64,000 nt of DNA from an uncultured Devosia sp. (GTDB lineage Bacteria; Pseudomonadota; Alphaproteobacteria; Rhizobiales; Devosiaceae): NCBI RefSeq assembly GCF_946479885.1, contig NZ_CAMLHM010000015.1, forward strand, positions 7,081-71,080, read 5' to 3'. Position numbers and translations under genes: made by a program. Shown in pieces: positions 1-10,501 of the stretch (position 1 is its first letter; each line of letters starts with the position of its first letter). A model generated the notes under the pieces. It saw only the letters and a list, made by a program, of their open reading frames with translations, was not told the DNA's origin and did no database searches.

Positions 1-2
1 TG

Positions 3-1349
<1,347 letters not shown>

Positions 1350-1363
1350 CGCGACAGTGTGCC

Positions 1364-1397
1364 GGAGTGGCCCGCGGATCGGTCCGCGGGGCACTCC
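1364..1397. terminator. GC-rich hairpin between convergent genes
   Basis: Two 15-base arms with a single mismatch surround a TCGG loop, 15 bases after the aldehyde dehydrogenase stop and just before the end of the convergent BON-domain gene. There is no T-run on either strand, so it may act as a bidirectional stop or only as an RNA-stabilising hairpin. Confidence 0.45.
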
Positions 1398-1416
1398 CGG
1401 CCCGCCCATCGCCGTT

Positions 1417-1713
1417 TCAGGCGGCCGCGGGCAGCACGACATCCAAACCCCGGGCGATCCTCAGATCGTTCACGACGTCGTCGCAGCAGTAGAGGTCTTG
1501 CAGGATCGCGGTGGCAAGGTCGATTTCCTCGTCGGTATCGACAACGCCTCTCAGCACGACGCGGCTTGCCTCGACGGCCACCGCAATATTGGACGGATCG
1601 AGGAATGGATTGGCCCAAAGCGCCTGGGTCACCCGCTCGGCGATGTTGTCATCGATGCGTGCTCTGCCGGGCCTGCTGGCCGCTGCAAACACGCCTGTTG
1701 CTGTCATTGCCAT
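1417..1713 (-). CDS. BON-domain protein
   Basis: Small protein of 98 residues containing one BON domain, the fold found in OsmY-like and other envelope-associated proteins and thought to bind phospholipid or help membrane stability. The domain runs from about residue 22 to 90, with the typical pattern of a short helix (DDNIAERVTQAL), beta strands (IAVAVEASRVVLRGVV) and a second helix. I chose the ATG at 1713 because AAGGAG lies six bases before it; the frame stays open to an upstream ATG at 1860, but that extension is polar and has no good ribosome site. No convincing signal peptide is seen. It stands alone, convergent with the dehydrogenase, and its exact job is unknown. Confidence 0.7.
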   Translation of the reverse strand: MAMTATGVFAAASRPGRARIDDNIAERVTQALWANPFLDPSNIAVAVEASRVVLRGVVDTDEEIDLATAILQDLYCCDDVVNDLRIARGLDVVLPAAA

Positions 1714-2062
1714 TTCCAACTCCTTGGCTACGGCGACAGATTGGCCTCGGACGAACCGACATTCCTTGCGCCAGATCAAATCCGTCTCCGGCTTCAATCT
1801 GCCGCCATCTCGCGCGCAAGGAAATTTATCGTTCACTATCATTGGTTTAGTTTCAGGCATCTCCGAGTATGCTCTTGCTGCATCGCTGGTCTGAACTGGG
1901 CGGGCGGCCCGTGCCGCGGTGCCGCAGTACCGGTCCGGCAGCTATCTGGTAGGGCATGGAACGAAGCAGCTTGGGGACGACAAATGTCAATTTTCGTCCC
2001 GCCAATGTCCTTAGGATGGTCCCGCGCCAAGGCGTGACTTGTCGCCCAACCAAGAAGCACCG

Positions 2063-2782
2063 ATGTCGAGCATCCATCTGCCTGAGGAAGAGCCTCGCGC
2101 GTGCCAGCGCTGCAATGTCCGGCATAGTGGCATCTGCGGCGTGCTGGATGTCGCGCAGTTGCACGCGCTGGCCCGCCACACGCGCTTAAGCCGCCACGAA
2201 GTCGGTTCCGAGCTGTTCGGCGACGAGACCGACATCACCAGTTACGCCAACATCGTGAGCGGCGTGATCAAGCTGATGAAGGTGCTCGAAGACGGCCGCC
2301 AGCAGGTGGTCGGTCTCAAGTTCGCCAATGACTTCATCGGGCGGGTGCACGCCACCTCCAATACACTGTCGGCCGAGACGGCGTCGGAAGTCGAGCTCTG
2401 CCAGATTCCCCGTTCGATCCTCGAGGCGATGCTGGAGGACAACCGGACGCTCGAGCAAAGGCTCATGCGGGAGACCCTGCGGGAGCTGGACGAGGCACGG
2501 GAGTGGATGGTTACCCTGGGCCGCAAGTCCGCCGCGGAGCGCGTCGCGAGCTTCCTTTACCTCATCGCCGTGCATGTTCGCCCCGGCCTCGGCCATGCCG
2601 CCACCGAGATCGAGTACGACCTGCCCCTGACGCGGAGCGACATGGCGGACTTTCTCGGTCTGTCGATCGAAACCGTGTCGCGACAGCTCACCGAATTGCG
2701 GCGGATGGAAATCGTGGTGATCCGCAACAAGCGCCACGTGACCATCCCCGATACCGAGCGGCTGCGCCAGCGGGCTGGCTAG
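2063..2782 (+). CDS. fnrN: FNR-type oxygen-sensing transcription regulator
   Basis: Crp/Fnr-family regulator of 239 residues that switches on low-oxygen genes. The N-terminus carries Cys14, Cys17 and Cys25, and a fourth Cys113 lies in VELCQIP. This is the four-cysteine set that holds the oxygen-labile [4Fe-4S] cluster in FNR/FnrN proteins. A cyclic-nucleotide-type beta barrel follows, then a dimer helix and a C-terminal helix-turn-helix (DMADFLGLSIETVSRQLTEL) with the E-SR recognition pattern that reads TTGAT half-sites. The ATG at 2063 is preferred over an in-frame TTG at 2039. Its stop overlaps the convergent hemN stop by four bases. It is the likely reader, with FixK, of the TTGAY-N4-RTCAA sites across the next 37 kb. 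No such site is obvious in its own promoter. Confidence 0.93.
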   Translation: MSSIHLPEEEPRACQRCNVRHSGICGVLDVAQLHALARHTRLSRHEVGSELFGDETDITSYANIVSGVIKLMKVLEDGRQQVVGLKFANDFIGRVHATSNTLSAETASEVELCQIPRSILEAMLEDNRTLEQRLMRETLRELDEAREWMVTLGRKSAAERVASFLYLIAVHVRPGLGHAATEIEYDLPLTRSDMADFLGLSIETVSRQLTELRRMEIVVIRNKRHVTIPDTERLRQRAG

Positions 2783-4125
2783 ACGGCCTTGGAATACCGC
2801 GCGCTTCCCACCTGCAGATAGGCGTCCAGGCCTGCCGCGATCGAGCGCACGAAGGGCTTGCCGCGCTCGGTGACTTCGAGACGCCCCGGCAGCAGCCGCA
2901 CGAGACCGTGCTCGTCCGTCATCGCTATCGCGACAGCATCCTCCACCACCGGACTGGCGTCGGCGCCAAAGCTGGCGCGCAGTGCCGCGAAGTCCAGGCC
3001 GAAGTCGCAGAGCAGGCGTTCGATGGCGTGGCCCCGGACATGGTCGTCCCGCGTCAAGGCAACGCCCCGCTCGACGGCGCCGGCACCGGCCATCGCCCGG
3101 CGCTGGTATTCGTGGGTCGAAACCACATTCTGTACATAGCCTTGCGGCAGGCGGCCGATCGCCGAGGCGCCAAGCCCGATCAGGGCGTCATGCTGGTCGG
3201 CGGTATAGCCCTGGAAGTTCCGCCGCAGCCGGCCGGTCTGGCTGGCGACGGCGAGGCGGTCATGGGCCAGTGCGAAATGGTCGAAGCCTATGCGCTCATA
3301 GCCGCTGGCGACGAGCTCGGCCGCCGCGGCCTGGCTCTGCAGGTAGCGCTCGGTGGCGTTGGGCAAGGCCTGTTCATCGATCATCGCCTGGTGCTTCTTC
3401 ATCCAGGGGACGTGGGCATAGCCGAACAGGGCAACCCGCTCCGGGCGCAACGAAGCCACCTGCCGGGCCGTTTCGGCAGCGCCGGCAACGGTCTGGTGCG
3501 GCAGGCCATAGAGCATGTCGATGTTGAGCGAGCGCACACCAACCGCCCGGACCGATTCAACGACATGACGGGTCTGTTCGTAGGTTTGGATGCGATTGAT
3601 GGCTGCCTGGACCTGCGGGTTGAAATCCTGCACGCCAATGCTGGCGCGTGTGAGGCCCGCATCTGCCCACGCGCCGTATTTCTCCGGCGCCATGTCGTTG
3701 GGATCCAGCTCGACGCTGAACTCCACCTCTGCGGCGAAATCGAACGCCTCTCGCAGCAGCCGGGACGTCGCGGCAATGTCTTCAGGTTCGAGCAAGGACG
3801 GCGATCCACCGCCCCAGTGCACGGCGGTAACCGGCCGACTGCCGACAAGGGGGCCGATCCGCCCGATTTCGGCCCCGAGGGCTTCCAGATACGCGGTGAT
3901 GGGCGTGTACCGATTGATCTGCTTGGTGTGGCAGCCGCAGAACCAGCACAGGCGATCGCAAAAGGGCAGATGCAGGTATAGCGAGACGTGGGCTGCCGGC
4001 GGCAGGGCCTGGAGCCAGGCTTCATACTGGCCCTGATCTATCCCCGCATGGAAATGCGGCGCGGTCGGATAGCTGGTGTAGCGCGGGACGGGTTGGGAGA
4101 GCTTGGTCGCCAGTTCTTCGGTCAT
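2779..4125 (-). CDS. hemN: Oxygen-independent coproporphyrinogen III oxidase
   Basis: Radical-SAM enzyme of 448 residues that decarboxylates coproporphyrinogen III to protoporphyrinogen IX without O2, so haem can be made in low oxygen. The radical-SAM cysteines are visible at Cys56, Cys60 and Cys63 with the extra Cys65 typical of HemN (CDRLCWFCGC). The YTSYPTAPHF N-terminus and the GGGSPS SAM-contact motif are also present. The length equals that of true HemN and is longer than HemW, so a HemW mix-up is unlikely. It lies directly downstream of ccoS in the same direction, with its own FNR/FixK-like box 54 bases before the ATG, and ends against fnrN. The neighbouring cbb3 oxidase needs the haem. 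Confidence 0.96.
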   Translation of the reverse strand: MTEELATKLSQPVPRYTSYPTAPHFHAGIDQGQYEAWLQALPPAAHVSLYLHLPFCDRLCWFCGCHTKQINRYTPITAYLEALGAEIGRIGPLVGSRPVTAVHWGGGSPSLLEPEDIAATSRLLREAFDFAAEVEFSVELDPNDMAPEKYGAWADAGLTRASIGVQDFNPQVQAAINRIQTYEQTRHVVESVRAVGVRSLNIDMLYGLPHQTVAGAAETARQVASLRPERVALFGYAHVPWMKKHQAMIDEQALPNATERYLQSQAAAAELVASGYERIGFDHFALAHDRLAVASQTGRLRRNFQGYTADQHDALIGLGASAIGRLPQGYVQNVVSTHEYQRRAMAGAGAVERGVALTRDDHVRGHAIERLLCDFGLDFAALRASFGADASPVVEDAVAIAMTDEHGLVRLLPGRLEVTERGKPFVRSIAAGLDAYLQVGSARYSKAV

Positions 4126-4178
4126 CGGAGGCCCCGGATCAGATCATGCCCATCTAGCCGGGATCGACCCCGGGCACT

Positions 4179-4192
4179 TTGATCCCGGTCAA
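4179..4192 (-). promoter_or_regulatory. FNR/FixK box upstream of hemN
   Basis: TTGATCCCGGTCAA matches TTGAT-N4-ATCAA at nine of ten defined bases. It begins 54 bases upstream of the hemN start, consistent with an activator site near -40. Confidence 0.8.
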
Positions 4193-4204
4193 TTACGGCT
4201 CCGG

Positions 4205-4351
4205 TCAGGGCATATCGTCATCGAGCAAGATGCGCTGCGCCGATCCTTCGATGTCTTCGTACTGGCCGGTACGGAGGGCCCAGAAGAAGCCGGCAAGCGC
4301 CAGGGCGCCAAGACCCATCGCCGAGACCACGAGAACGACCAGACCACTCAT
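4205..4351 (-). CDS. ccoS: cbb3 oxidase maturation protein CcoS
   Basis: Tiny single-pass membrane protein of 48 residues needed for cofactor insertion into cbb3 oxidase. One transmembrane helix occupies about residues 3-24 and is followed by a short acidic cytoplasmic tail (GQYEDIEGSAQRILLDDD). This tail, with a Gly-Gln-Tyr-Glu-Asp-x-Glu-Gly core and acidic end, is the CcoS signature. The ATG at 4351 lies one base beyond the ccoI stop, so the two are translationally linked; the longer frame upstream only reads through the end of ccoI. It closes the ccoGHIS operon and is followed by the hemN promoter. Confidence 0.93.
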   Translation of the reverse strand: MSGLVVLVVSAMGLGALALAGFFWALRTGQYEDIEGSAQRILLDDDMP

Positions 4352-4352
4352 T

Positions 4353-6518
4353 TCATGCCATCCTGGCTGGGGTCGCGAAGCGAAGGCGCAACGCATTGAG
4401 GACCACGATCATCGAAGACGAGGACATCGCCACGGCAGCGACCAATGGCGTCACCAGACCGGCAGCGGCCAGCGGCAGAACCACCAGGTTGTAGGCGATG
4501 GATATTGCAAGGTTTTGTCGAACCACGGCGTCGGTCTTTCGCGACAGCCATAGGGCAAAGGGTACCCCCGCCAGTCGGTCGTTCGTCAGCACGAAATCGG
4601 CCGCGGCACGCCCCACATCCGCCGCTGTGGCGGGAGCGAACGAGACGTCGGCGCCGCGCAGCGCGACCGCGTCGTTGATGCCGTCGCCGACCATGGCAAC
4701 CGGTCCCGCCCGCCGCAAGGCGTCTATGGCGTCCAGCTTGGACTGAGGGCTCAGGCCATGCGATGCATCCGAAATCCCCAGCATTGATGCAACGCGCCGC
4801 ACGCTGGCGCCGCGGTCCCCCGAAATAATGCTGGTGCCCAGGCCTGCTTTTTGCAGCGCGCGCAGCGTCGCGGCGGCATCGGCGCGCAACGGGTCCTCGA
4901 ATTCGAAGCAGGCGACTATCGCGTCGTCGCGCGCCAGCCAGACGCGGCTGCGATCGCCTTCGCCATCATCTGCCGCGCCGCAGAAGCTGGCGCTGCCCAG
5001 GCGCCAGGTCCGGCCATCGATCCTGGCTTCGACGCCGCCACCGGGCACCTCCCGGCAATCGGCGGGGACGGGCCCGTGGCTGGCTGACGCCAGCGCGACC
5101 GACAGTGGGTGATTGCTTGCCGCTGCGATGGCGCGGGCAACGGACAGGCTCTCGTCGCTGCCAAAGATCTTGCCCACATAGACCGGCCGACCCGATGTCA
5201 GGGTGCCGGTCTTGTCGAAGGCAATGTGCCGCACGGTGGCCAGGCGTTCCAGCGCCGCGCCGTCTTTCATCAGCACGCCCTGCGCAAACAGCCGGCCGGC
5301 CGCCACGACATGGGCGATGGGCACGGCCAGGGCCAATGCGCAGGGACAGGTGACGATCAGCACCGCCACGGCATTGATCAGGGCGGTGTGCCAGCCAGCG
5401 CCCTTGCCCAGCCAGAACACGAAGGTCAGAAGGGCCGCCAGGTGAACCAGCGGCGCATAGAGATCCGCCGCCCGGTCGGCGACGCGGCGATATCGCGTAC
5501 GGGTGGTTTCGGCTGCCTCCATCAGGGAGGCGGTGCGGGCGATGAAGGATTCGACGGCCGGTCTTGCAGCAATCGCAGCGATGGGGCGGTCGACGACCAG
5601 CGCTCCGGCCGGCGCGGTTTCGCCCGGTCCGACCGCCAGCGGCATCGCTTCCCCGTTCACGAGGGACATGTCGACTGCCCCTCCTTCTCCCACAACGTCA
5701 CAATCGACGGCAACACGGTCGCCGGCCCGCAGCAGCAGCCGCATGCCCGGGACGATATCGGCAGACCTGACAAAGGCGGTGGAGCCGTCCTCAAGGACCT
5801 GCTGGGCGCCGCGCGGCGCCAGGCGGGTCAGGCTGGAGACCGCCTGCCGCGCCTGGCCACGCATCACATGATCGAGGGTGCGGCCGATCAGCAGGAAAAA
5901 CAGCAGCATGGTGGAGGCATCGAAATAGGCATGCTGCCCGGCCAGCCGGGTTTCAAGCAGGCTGATCGCCGTGGTGGCTATCAGGGCGATGGCAATGGGC
6001 ACGTCCATATTCGTCTTGCCAACGCGCAGGGCGGCGCGCGCGGAGCGAAAGAAGGGGCGGCCGGCAAATGCCACCGCCGGCACGGCAACCAGGGCCGACA
6101 GCCAGTAGAACAGGGTGCGGGAATCGCCCTGGACCCCAGACCACACGGCCTCGGAGAAGAACATGGTATGGGCGGAGGCAAAGCCGGCGACGACCAGGGC
6201 CGATACCAGCTCGCGGAGGGCAGGATCCTTGCCGTCCAGCTCGAGGGGATCGATCGGATGGTTACGGTAGCCGCTCCGGTTCACGGCGTCTTCGAACCGC
6301 CCCGGATCCGTGGCCGGGTCGAAGTCGATCTGGACCCGCCGGCGATCGAGGTTGACCCGTGCGGTTCTGACCCCCGGGAGCCCGGCCAGCGCCCCCTCGA
6401 TCGTCTGGATGCAGGTGGCGCAATAGGCGTCCGGAACCGACAGGTTGAGCCGGCTGGCGCCGTCAGGGCCAGGCTCGATGAACTCCAGTAGCTCGGGCCC
6501 GGCGCTCACCCTGCTCAC
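4353..6518 (-). CDS. ccoI: Copper-exporting P1B-type ATPase CcoI/FixI
   Basis: P-type ATPase of 721 residues that moves copper across the inner membrane for cbb3 oxidase assembly. It has an N-terminal HMA metal-binding domain with Cys33-x2-Cys36 (YCATC), about eight membrane helices, the intramembrane TCPCALALAVP copper site, the DKTGTLTSG phosphorylation motif and a GDGINDAVAL hinge. Translation starts with GTG, overlapping the ccoH stop as GTGA. The order ccoG-ccoH-ccoI-ccoS and the CPC motif identify it as the FixI/CcoI (CopA2-like) branch rather than the detoxifying CopA. Known members supply copper to the oxidase and not copper resistance. Confidence 0.96.
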   Translation of the reverse strand: MSRVSAGPELLEFIEPGPDGASRLNLSVPDAYCATCIQTIEGALAGLPGVRTARVNLDRRRVQIDFDPATDPGRFEDAVNRSGYRNHPIDPLELDGKDPALRELVSALVVAGFASAHTMFFSEAVWSGVQGDSRTLFYWLSALVAVPAVAFAGRPFFRSARAALRVGKTNMDVPIAIALIATTAISLLETRLAGQHAYFDASTMLLFFLLIGRTLDHVMRGQARQAVSSLTRLAPRGAQQVLEDGSTAFVRSADIVPGMRLLLRAGDRVAVDCDVVGEGGAVDMSLVNGEAMPLAVGPGETAPAGALVVDRPIAAIAARPAVESFIARTASLMEAAETTRTRYRRVADRAADLYAPLVHLAALLTFVFWLGKGAGWHTALINAVAVLIVTCPCALALAVPIAHVVAAGRLFAQGVLMKDGAALERLATVRHIAFDKTGTLTSGRPVYVGKIFGSDESLSVARAIAAASNHPLSVALASASHGPVPADCREVPGGGVEARIDGRTWRLGSASFCGAADDGEGDRSRVWLARDDAIVACFEFEDPLRADAAATLRALQKAGLGTSIISGDRGASVRRVASMLGISDASHGLSPQSKLDAIDALRRAGPVAMVGDGINDAVALRGADVSFAPATAADVGRAAADFVLTNDRLAGVPFALWLSRKTDAVVRQNLAISIAYNLVVLPLAAAGLVTPLVAAVAMSSSSMIVVLNALRLRFATPARMA

Positions 6519-6985
6519 CTCACCGTTATCCGGGTCTCGCGCTCAATCGCGCCCAGGGCGGTCGGAGCCGTGGTGACGGTGACGTCCCAGACCCCAGGCG
6601 CGAGATCGATGGCGCCTTCATAACCGCCCGGGCCAAGCGACAGCGGCACCGTGGCGTCGTCGTTGCCGCCGACCGGCCGGCGCACGAAGGCCTCGACCTG
6701 CGCCAGTTCAAGTTCGCGCCCATCGGCGGCAATCTGAACGATCAACCGGCCATCCCGGTAGGTGATGTCCATCGTCCAGCCTGCCGCGTTCTGGCGGTGG
6801 GCGGCGTCCGACTTCACCTGAAACTCCTGGCTGGCGACATAGCTGTTGGCCACCACCAGGCCAGTCCAGGTGCGGGACGCCGAGACCGCCATCGCCACGT
6901 TGACCCCGATGACCACGGTGAAGAAGGCTATCGTGATCAGCAGCATATGCCCGCCAGTGAACTCCCTGGTTCTGGCCATGGTCAT
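6515..6985 (-). CDS. ccoH: cbb3 oxidase assembly protein CcoH/FixH
   Basis: FixH-family protein of 156 residues that associates with CcoN and assists oxidase assembly. It has one N-terminal membrane helix (about residues 13-34, after the typical FTGGHM lead) and a periplasmic domain with the SYVASQEFQ motif and a C-terminal beta-rich part. The start overlaps the ccoG stop and its stop overlaps the ccoI start, so the three are co-translated. Length is normal for FixH. Confidence 0.94.
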   Translation of the reverse strand: MTMARTREFTGGHMLLITIAFFTVVIGVNVAMAVSASRTWTGLVVANSYVASQEFQVKSDAAHRQNAAGWTMDITYRDGRLIVQIAADGRELELAQVEAFVRRPVGGNDDATVPLSLGPGGYEGAIDLAPGVWDVTVTTAPTALGAIERETRITVR

Positions 6986-8547
6986 TCCTCCTGTTCCGGG
7001 CCCTCGAAGCGGACGGCCGTGGACGCGCTCATGGCGCCGTCCTGACTGGTGACGACCATGGTGAAATCCGACTGGGACGGAAGGTTCTGGTCGGGCGAAC
7101 GCACATAGAGGCGGAGCGGCAGAACCAGGTCAGGTTCAACGCTCACATGCAGCTCGCTCGCCCCGCCGTCGGACAGTCCGGGTCCGGCCAGCGTCGCGCC
7201 CTCCAGACCCTCGATCGACAGCACCAGCTCGCGCGGCTGCTGCGTCATGTTCAGTATCTTGATGTCGTAGCCATTCTGGATCGAGCCGTCGGCCAGCATG
7301 ACGAAAAGCGGATTGCGGTCGTGCAGCACGTTGAGCCCGATCGACGGGCGCAAGGACAGGGCCACCAGCATGGCCATGCCGATGGCCGACCAACCCAGGA
7401 AATAGACGAGCGTTCTCGGACGCAGAACCGAGCGCCAGTTGGTGTGCCTGACGCCATCGACAAAGCGACCCACGGCATCGCGGACCCGCTCGGGACGGAT
7501 GATATCATCGGTGCCCCGGCCGATCTGCATGTTGGTGCTGTAGTCGTTCAGGGTCGCGTAGGAGATCAGGCCACGCTCGCGGCCCAGCTTGTCCATGACC
7601 GCGTCGCAGGCGTCGATGCACAGTGCACAGGTGATGCATTCGAGCTGCTGGCCATCGCGAATGTCTATGCCCATCGGGCATACGACGACACAGGCCTTGC
7701 AATCCACGCAATCCCCGACCGGCTTTCCGCCCGAAGCCTCTCGCTTTGCGGGCTTGCCGCGGGGCTCGCCGCGCCAGTCGTTGTAGGTGACTGTCAGGGA
7801 ATGCTCGTCGAGCATCGCGCCCTGAATGCGGGGCCAGGGGCACATATAGGTGCAGACCTGCTCGCGCATCAGGCCGCCGAAGGTGTAGGTCGTGGCTGTC
7901 AGGATCGCGATGGTGAAATAGGCAACGGCCGGTGCGCGGAAACTGAAGATGTCCCCTGCCAGCGTTGGCGCGTCGGCGAAGTAGAATATCCAGGCGCCTC
8001 CGGTGGCCACACCGATCAGCAGCCATATGCCGTGCTTGAGGACGCGCTTTGCCACCTTTTCCGCTGACCAGGGCGCAGCGTCGAGCTTGATGCGCGCATT
8101 GCGGTCGCCCTCGACGAACTGCTCCACCCCGATGAAAAGGTCCACCCAGACCGTCTGCGGACAGGCATAGCCGCACCAGGCCCGGCCGACGGTGGAGGTG
8201 ATGAGGAACAGGCCCACCCCGGCCATCACCAGCAGGCCGGCGACATAGTAGAATTCGTGCGGCCAGATCTCGATGAACAGGAAGTAGAAGCGCCGGTTGT
8301 TGAGGTCGAGCAGCACGGCCTGATCGGGGGCATAGGGACCGCGGTCCCAGCGGAGCCAGGGCGTCAGGTAATAGATCGACAGGGTGAGGGCCATGACGAT
8401 CCACTTGAAGGTTCGAAACCGACCTTGCACGCGCTTGGGAAATATCTTGCGACGGGCCGCATAGAGGGGCTGCCGCCGCGAGGACGAGTTGACCGCCTCC
8501 ACGTCGTCATGGGATTCAGGGAGTCTCGTATTGTCGATGATGATCAT
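6982..8547 (-). CDS. ccoG: cbb3 oxidase accessory iron-sulfur protein CcoG/FixG
   Basis: Membrane ferredoxin-like protein of 521 residues; in studied bacteria CcoG reduces Cu(II) to Cu(I) during cbb3 oxidase assembly. It shows five to six hydrophobic helices in the first half, conserved cysteine motifs GYACPQTVW and TYMCPW, then two [4Fe-4S] motifs (CVDCKACVVVCP and CITCALCIDACD). A C-terminal IG-like periplasmic domain follows. The start at 8547 is supported by the conserved length and by an FNR/FixK box 51 bases upstream. It is first gene of the ccoGHIS operon and lies 142 bases after ccoP. Confidence 0.96.
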   Translation of the reverse strand: MIIIDNTRLPESHDDVEAVNSSSRRQPLYAARRKIFPKRVQGRFRTFKWIVMALTLSIYYLTPWLRWDRGPYAPDQAVLLDLNNRRFYFLFIEIWPHEFYYVAGLLVMAGVGLFLITSTVGRAWCGYACPQTVWVDLFIGVEQFVEGDRNARIKLDAAPWSAEKVAKRVLKHGIWLLIGVATGGAWIFYFADAPTLAGDIFSFRAPAVAYFTIAILTATTYTFGGLMREQVCTYMCPWPRIQGAMLDEHSLTVTYNDWRGEPRGKPAKREASGGKPVGDCVDCKACVVVCPMGIDIRDGQQLECITCALCIDACDAVMDKLGRERGLISYATLNDYSTNMQIGRGTDDIIRPERVRDAVGRFVDGVRHTNWRSVLRPRTLVYFLGWSAIGMAMLVALSLRPSIGLNVLHDRNPLFVMLADGSIQNGYDIKILNMTQQPRELVLSIEGLEGATLAGPGLSDGGASELHVSVEPDLVLPLRLYVRSPDQNLPSQSDFTMVVTSQDGAMSASTAVRFEGPEQEE

Positions 8548-8597
8548 GGGTGCCCGTCTTTCGAGCGCAGTTTGATACCCGCCGACACCCTCGCCCC

Positions 8598-8611
8598 TTG
8601 ATCTGCGTCAA
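8598..8611 (-). promoter_or_regulatory. FNR/FixK box upstream of ccoGHIS
   Basis: TTGATCTGCGTCAA, nine of ten matches to the palindromic consensus, lies 51 bases before the ccoG start in the short gap after ccoP. It suggests that ccoGHIS has its own low-oxygen promoter besides read-through from ccoNOQP. Confidence 0.8.
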
Positions 8612-8688
8612 AACCAACGGAAAAAGGGAGCGCCACGACGCCCCCCTCTCGATCCCGGATCGCTTTTGCATGCCGATCCCGGGTATCG

Positions 8689-9582
8689 CTATTGGCCGCC
8701 GCCAAGACCGTGCACATAGATTGCCAGTTCCTTGATGGTGGCGTCGTCGAGCTTCTCGGACCAGGCCTGCATCATGCCGTGCCGCGGGCGGTCGATCTGG
8801 GCCGTGATGGCCTGGAGTGAGCCGTCATAGAGCCAGATCTTGTCCGTCAGGTCGGGGCCGCCGACATCGGGCATGCCGATGCCACGATCGCCGTGGCATC
8901 CGGCGCAGTTGTCTGCGAACAGTTGCTCGCCCTCCGGCGTGGCCGCCGCGCCATCGACACCGGACAGGCTGGCGACGTAGGTGGCGATCTGGTTGATCGC
9001 GCCGCTGTCGAGCATGCCGTCCACGCCGAAATTGGGCATGAGGTTGTAGCGGGTGTCCGGATCGGTGGGCGACCTGACGCCATGGGCGATGGTCGAGTAG
9101 ATTTCGTCGACCGTGCCGCCCCAGATCCAGGCGTCGTCATTGAGGTTGGGATAGCCGGGACCGCCTGCGGCGCCCGTTCCGTGGCACTGCGAACAGTTGA
9201 CCCCGAACGCGGATGCTCCGGCGGAGGTGGCAAAACGTGCCAGTTCCGGATCGATCAGAATATCCCCGAGCGGCGCCTCCGCGATGCGCGCCACGATTGC
9301 GCCGTTGGCCTCGTCCACAGCCGCCATTGTCTGCTCGAGCTCGGCGCGGCTGGAATAGCCGAGCAGGCCCGAAGTCGCGGATGAAACGAGCGGCCAGGCC
9401 GGATACATGACGGTGTAGCCGATGGCCCAGACGATGCAGGCATAGAACGTCCACAGCCACCATCGCGGCAGCGGGTTGTTCAGCTCCTTGATGCCGTCCC
9501 ACTCGTGGCCGGTGGTTTCCACGCCACTGAGGTGATCGACATCCTTGTCCTGCTTGCCGCCGGTATTGTCGTGCCCGCTCAT
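8689..9582 (-). CDS. ccoP: cbb3 cytochrome oxidase dihaem subunit CcoP
   Basis: Membrane-anchored dihaem cytochrome c (297 residues) that passes electrons to CcoO and CcoN. The N-terminus has the CcoP signature HEWDGIKELNNPLPRWW followed by one membrane helix (about 42-62). Two haem-binding motifs follow: Cys130-x2-Cys133-His134 and Cys226-x2-Cys229-His230. I placed the start at the ATG at 9580-9582, which overlaps the ccoQ stop as ATGA; the open frame continues upstream but only as a shadow of ccoQ. It is fourth in ccoNOQP. Confidence 0.96.
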   Translation of the reverse strand: MSGHDNTGGKQDKDVDHLSGVETTGHEWDGIKELNNPLPRWWLWTFYACIVWAIGYTVMYPAWPLVSSATSGLLGYSSRAELEQTMAAVDEANGAIVARIAEAPLGDILIDPELARFATSAGASAFGVNCSQCHGTGAAGGPGYPNLNDDAWIWGGTVDEIYSTIAHGVRSPTDPDTRYNLMPNFGVDGMLDSGAINQIATYVASLSGVDGAAATPEGEQLFADNCAGCHGDRGIGMPDVGGPDLTDKIWLYDGSLQAITAQIDRPRHGMMQAWSEKLDDATIKELAIYVHGLGGGQ

Positions 9583-9746
9583 CGTGGTGCGTTCCCTTCG
9601 TCGTTCTTGAGAGGAATGAGTGCCGCGTCCTGCGCCCGGGCCCCGGCGCCCGGTCGCAGCATGAAGGCGCCAACGGCCAGAAAGACCGCGAACAGGTAGA
9701 CCAGACCCCAGGAGTCGGCGAAGTGGCGGAGGGTGTCGTAATGCAT
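9579..9746 (-). CDS. ccoQ: cbb3 oxidase small subunit CcoQ
   Basis: Single-helix subunit of 55 residues that stabilises the cbb3 complex. It reads MHYDTLRHFADSWGLVYLF, with a hydrophobic helix to about residue 30 and a polar tail, which is the usual CcoQ/FixQ layout. It is too short for most ORF calling, but its position between ccoO and ccoP, its ATGA overlap with ccoP and a GGAGGGGGC ribosome site before the ATG make it convincing. Confidence 0.93.
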   Translation of the reverse strand: MHYDTLRHFADSWGLVYLFAVFLAVGAFMLRPGAGARAQDAALIPLKNDEGNAPR

Positions 9747-9757
9747 GGTGCCCCCTC

Positions 9758-10489
9758 CTACCGCGCGTTCGCCGCAGGGTCGTAGGTGTCGAAATCCACC
9801 AGGGTGCCGAGCATCTGGAGATACGCCACAAGGGCGTCCATTTCCGTGATGCGCATGCGGTTCCCGTCGAAATCGCCGATGACCGCCTTGGGGTAGTGCT
9901 CCAGGACATCGCTGGTGTCGGCGTCCGGCGTCGCCTGTGCGATCAGGTCGGCCGCCGCAGCGTCAATCATCTCGGGTGTGTAGGGCACACCAACCGTGGC
10001 ATTGGCCTGCAGCATCCCGCCGATCGTGTCATAGTCCAGCGTGGCATTGGCCAGGAACGAATAGCTCGGCATGATCGACTCGGGCACCACGGACCTTGGG
10101 TCCATGAGATGCTGAACCTGCCACTCGTTGGAATACCGACCACCGACGCGGGCCAGGTCAGGCCCGGTGCGCTTGGAACCCCATTGGAACGGGTGGTCGT
10201 ACATGGACTCGGCGGCCAGCGAATAATGGCCGTAGCGCTCCACTTCGTCGCGGAAGGGCCGGATCATCTGGCTGTGGCAGACGTAGCAGCCTTCCCGGAC
10301 ATAGATGTCGCGACCGGCCAGCTCCAGCGGCGAGTAGGGGCGCATGCCCTCCACCTTTTCGATGGTGTTCTGGAAGTAGAACAGGGGCGTGATTTCGACG
10401 ATGCCACCGATGCAGACCACCACCAGCGAGCCCACCAGCAGAAGGGAAGCGTTTCGCTCGATGACGCCGTGTTTGTCGAGAATGGACAA
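9758..10489 (-). CDS. ccoO: cbb3 cytochrome oxidase monohaem subunit CcoO
   Basis: Membrane-bound mono-haem cytochrome c of 243 residues that feeds electrons to CcoN. One N-terminal anchor helix (about 14-34) is followed by the haem motif Cys68-Tyr-Val-Cys71-His72 in [15 protein letters not shown]. The [12 protein letters not shown] and MPSY motifs of the FixO family are also present. The start codon is TTG, with AAGGAG eight bases before it that overlaps the ccoN stop region. Length and order match ccoNOQP of other alphaproteobacteria. Confidence 0.96.
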   Translation of the reverse strand: MSILDKHGVIERNASLLLVGSLVVVCIGGIVEITPLFYFQNTIEKVEGMRPYSPLELAGRDIYVREGCYVCHSQMIRPFRDEVERYGHYSLAAESMYDHPFQWGSKRTGPDLARVGGRYSNEWQVQHLMDPRSVVPESIMPSYSFLANATLDYDTIGGMLQANATVGVPYTPEMIDAAAADLIAQATPDADTSDVLEHYPKAVIGDFDGNRMRITEMDALVAYLQMLGTLVDFDTYDPAANAR

Positions 10490-10501
10490 GGTGAGGGCTC
10501 C

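Noticed and set aside
2503..3981. Open frame of 492 codons on the plus strand
   Set aside because: It runs through the end of fnrN in another frame and then antisense to hemN; both real genes are well supported.
5109..6491. Open frame of 460 codons on the plus strand
   Set aside because: It is antisense to ccoI, whose HMA, CPC and DKTGT motifs are intact.
8640..8688. Imperfect repeat of CCCGGATCG and CGATCCCGGG after ccoP
   Set aside because: Could form a hairpin, but the arms differ by a bulge and no T-run follows, so I do not call it a terminator.
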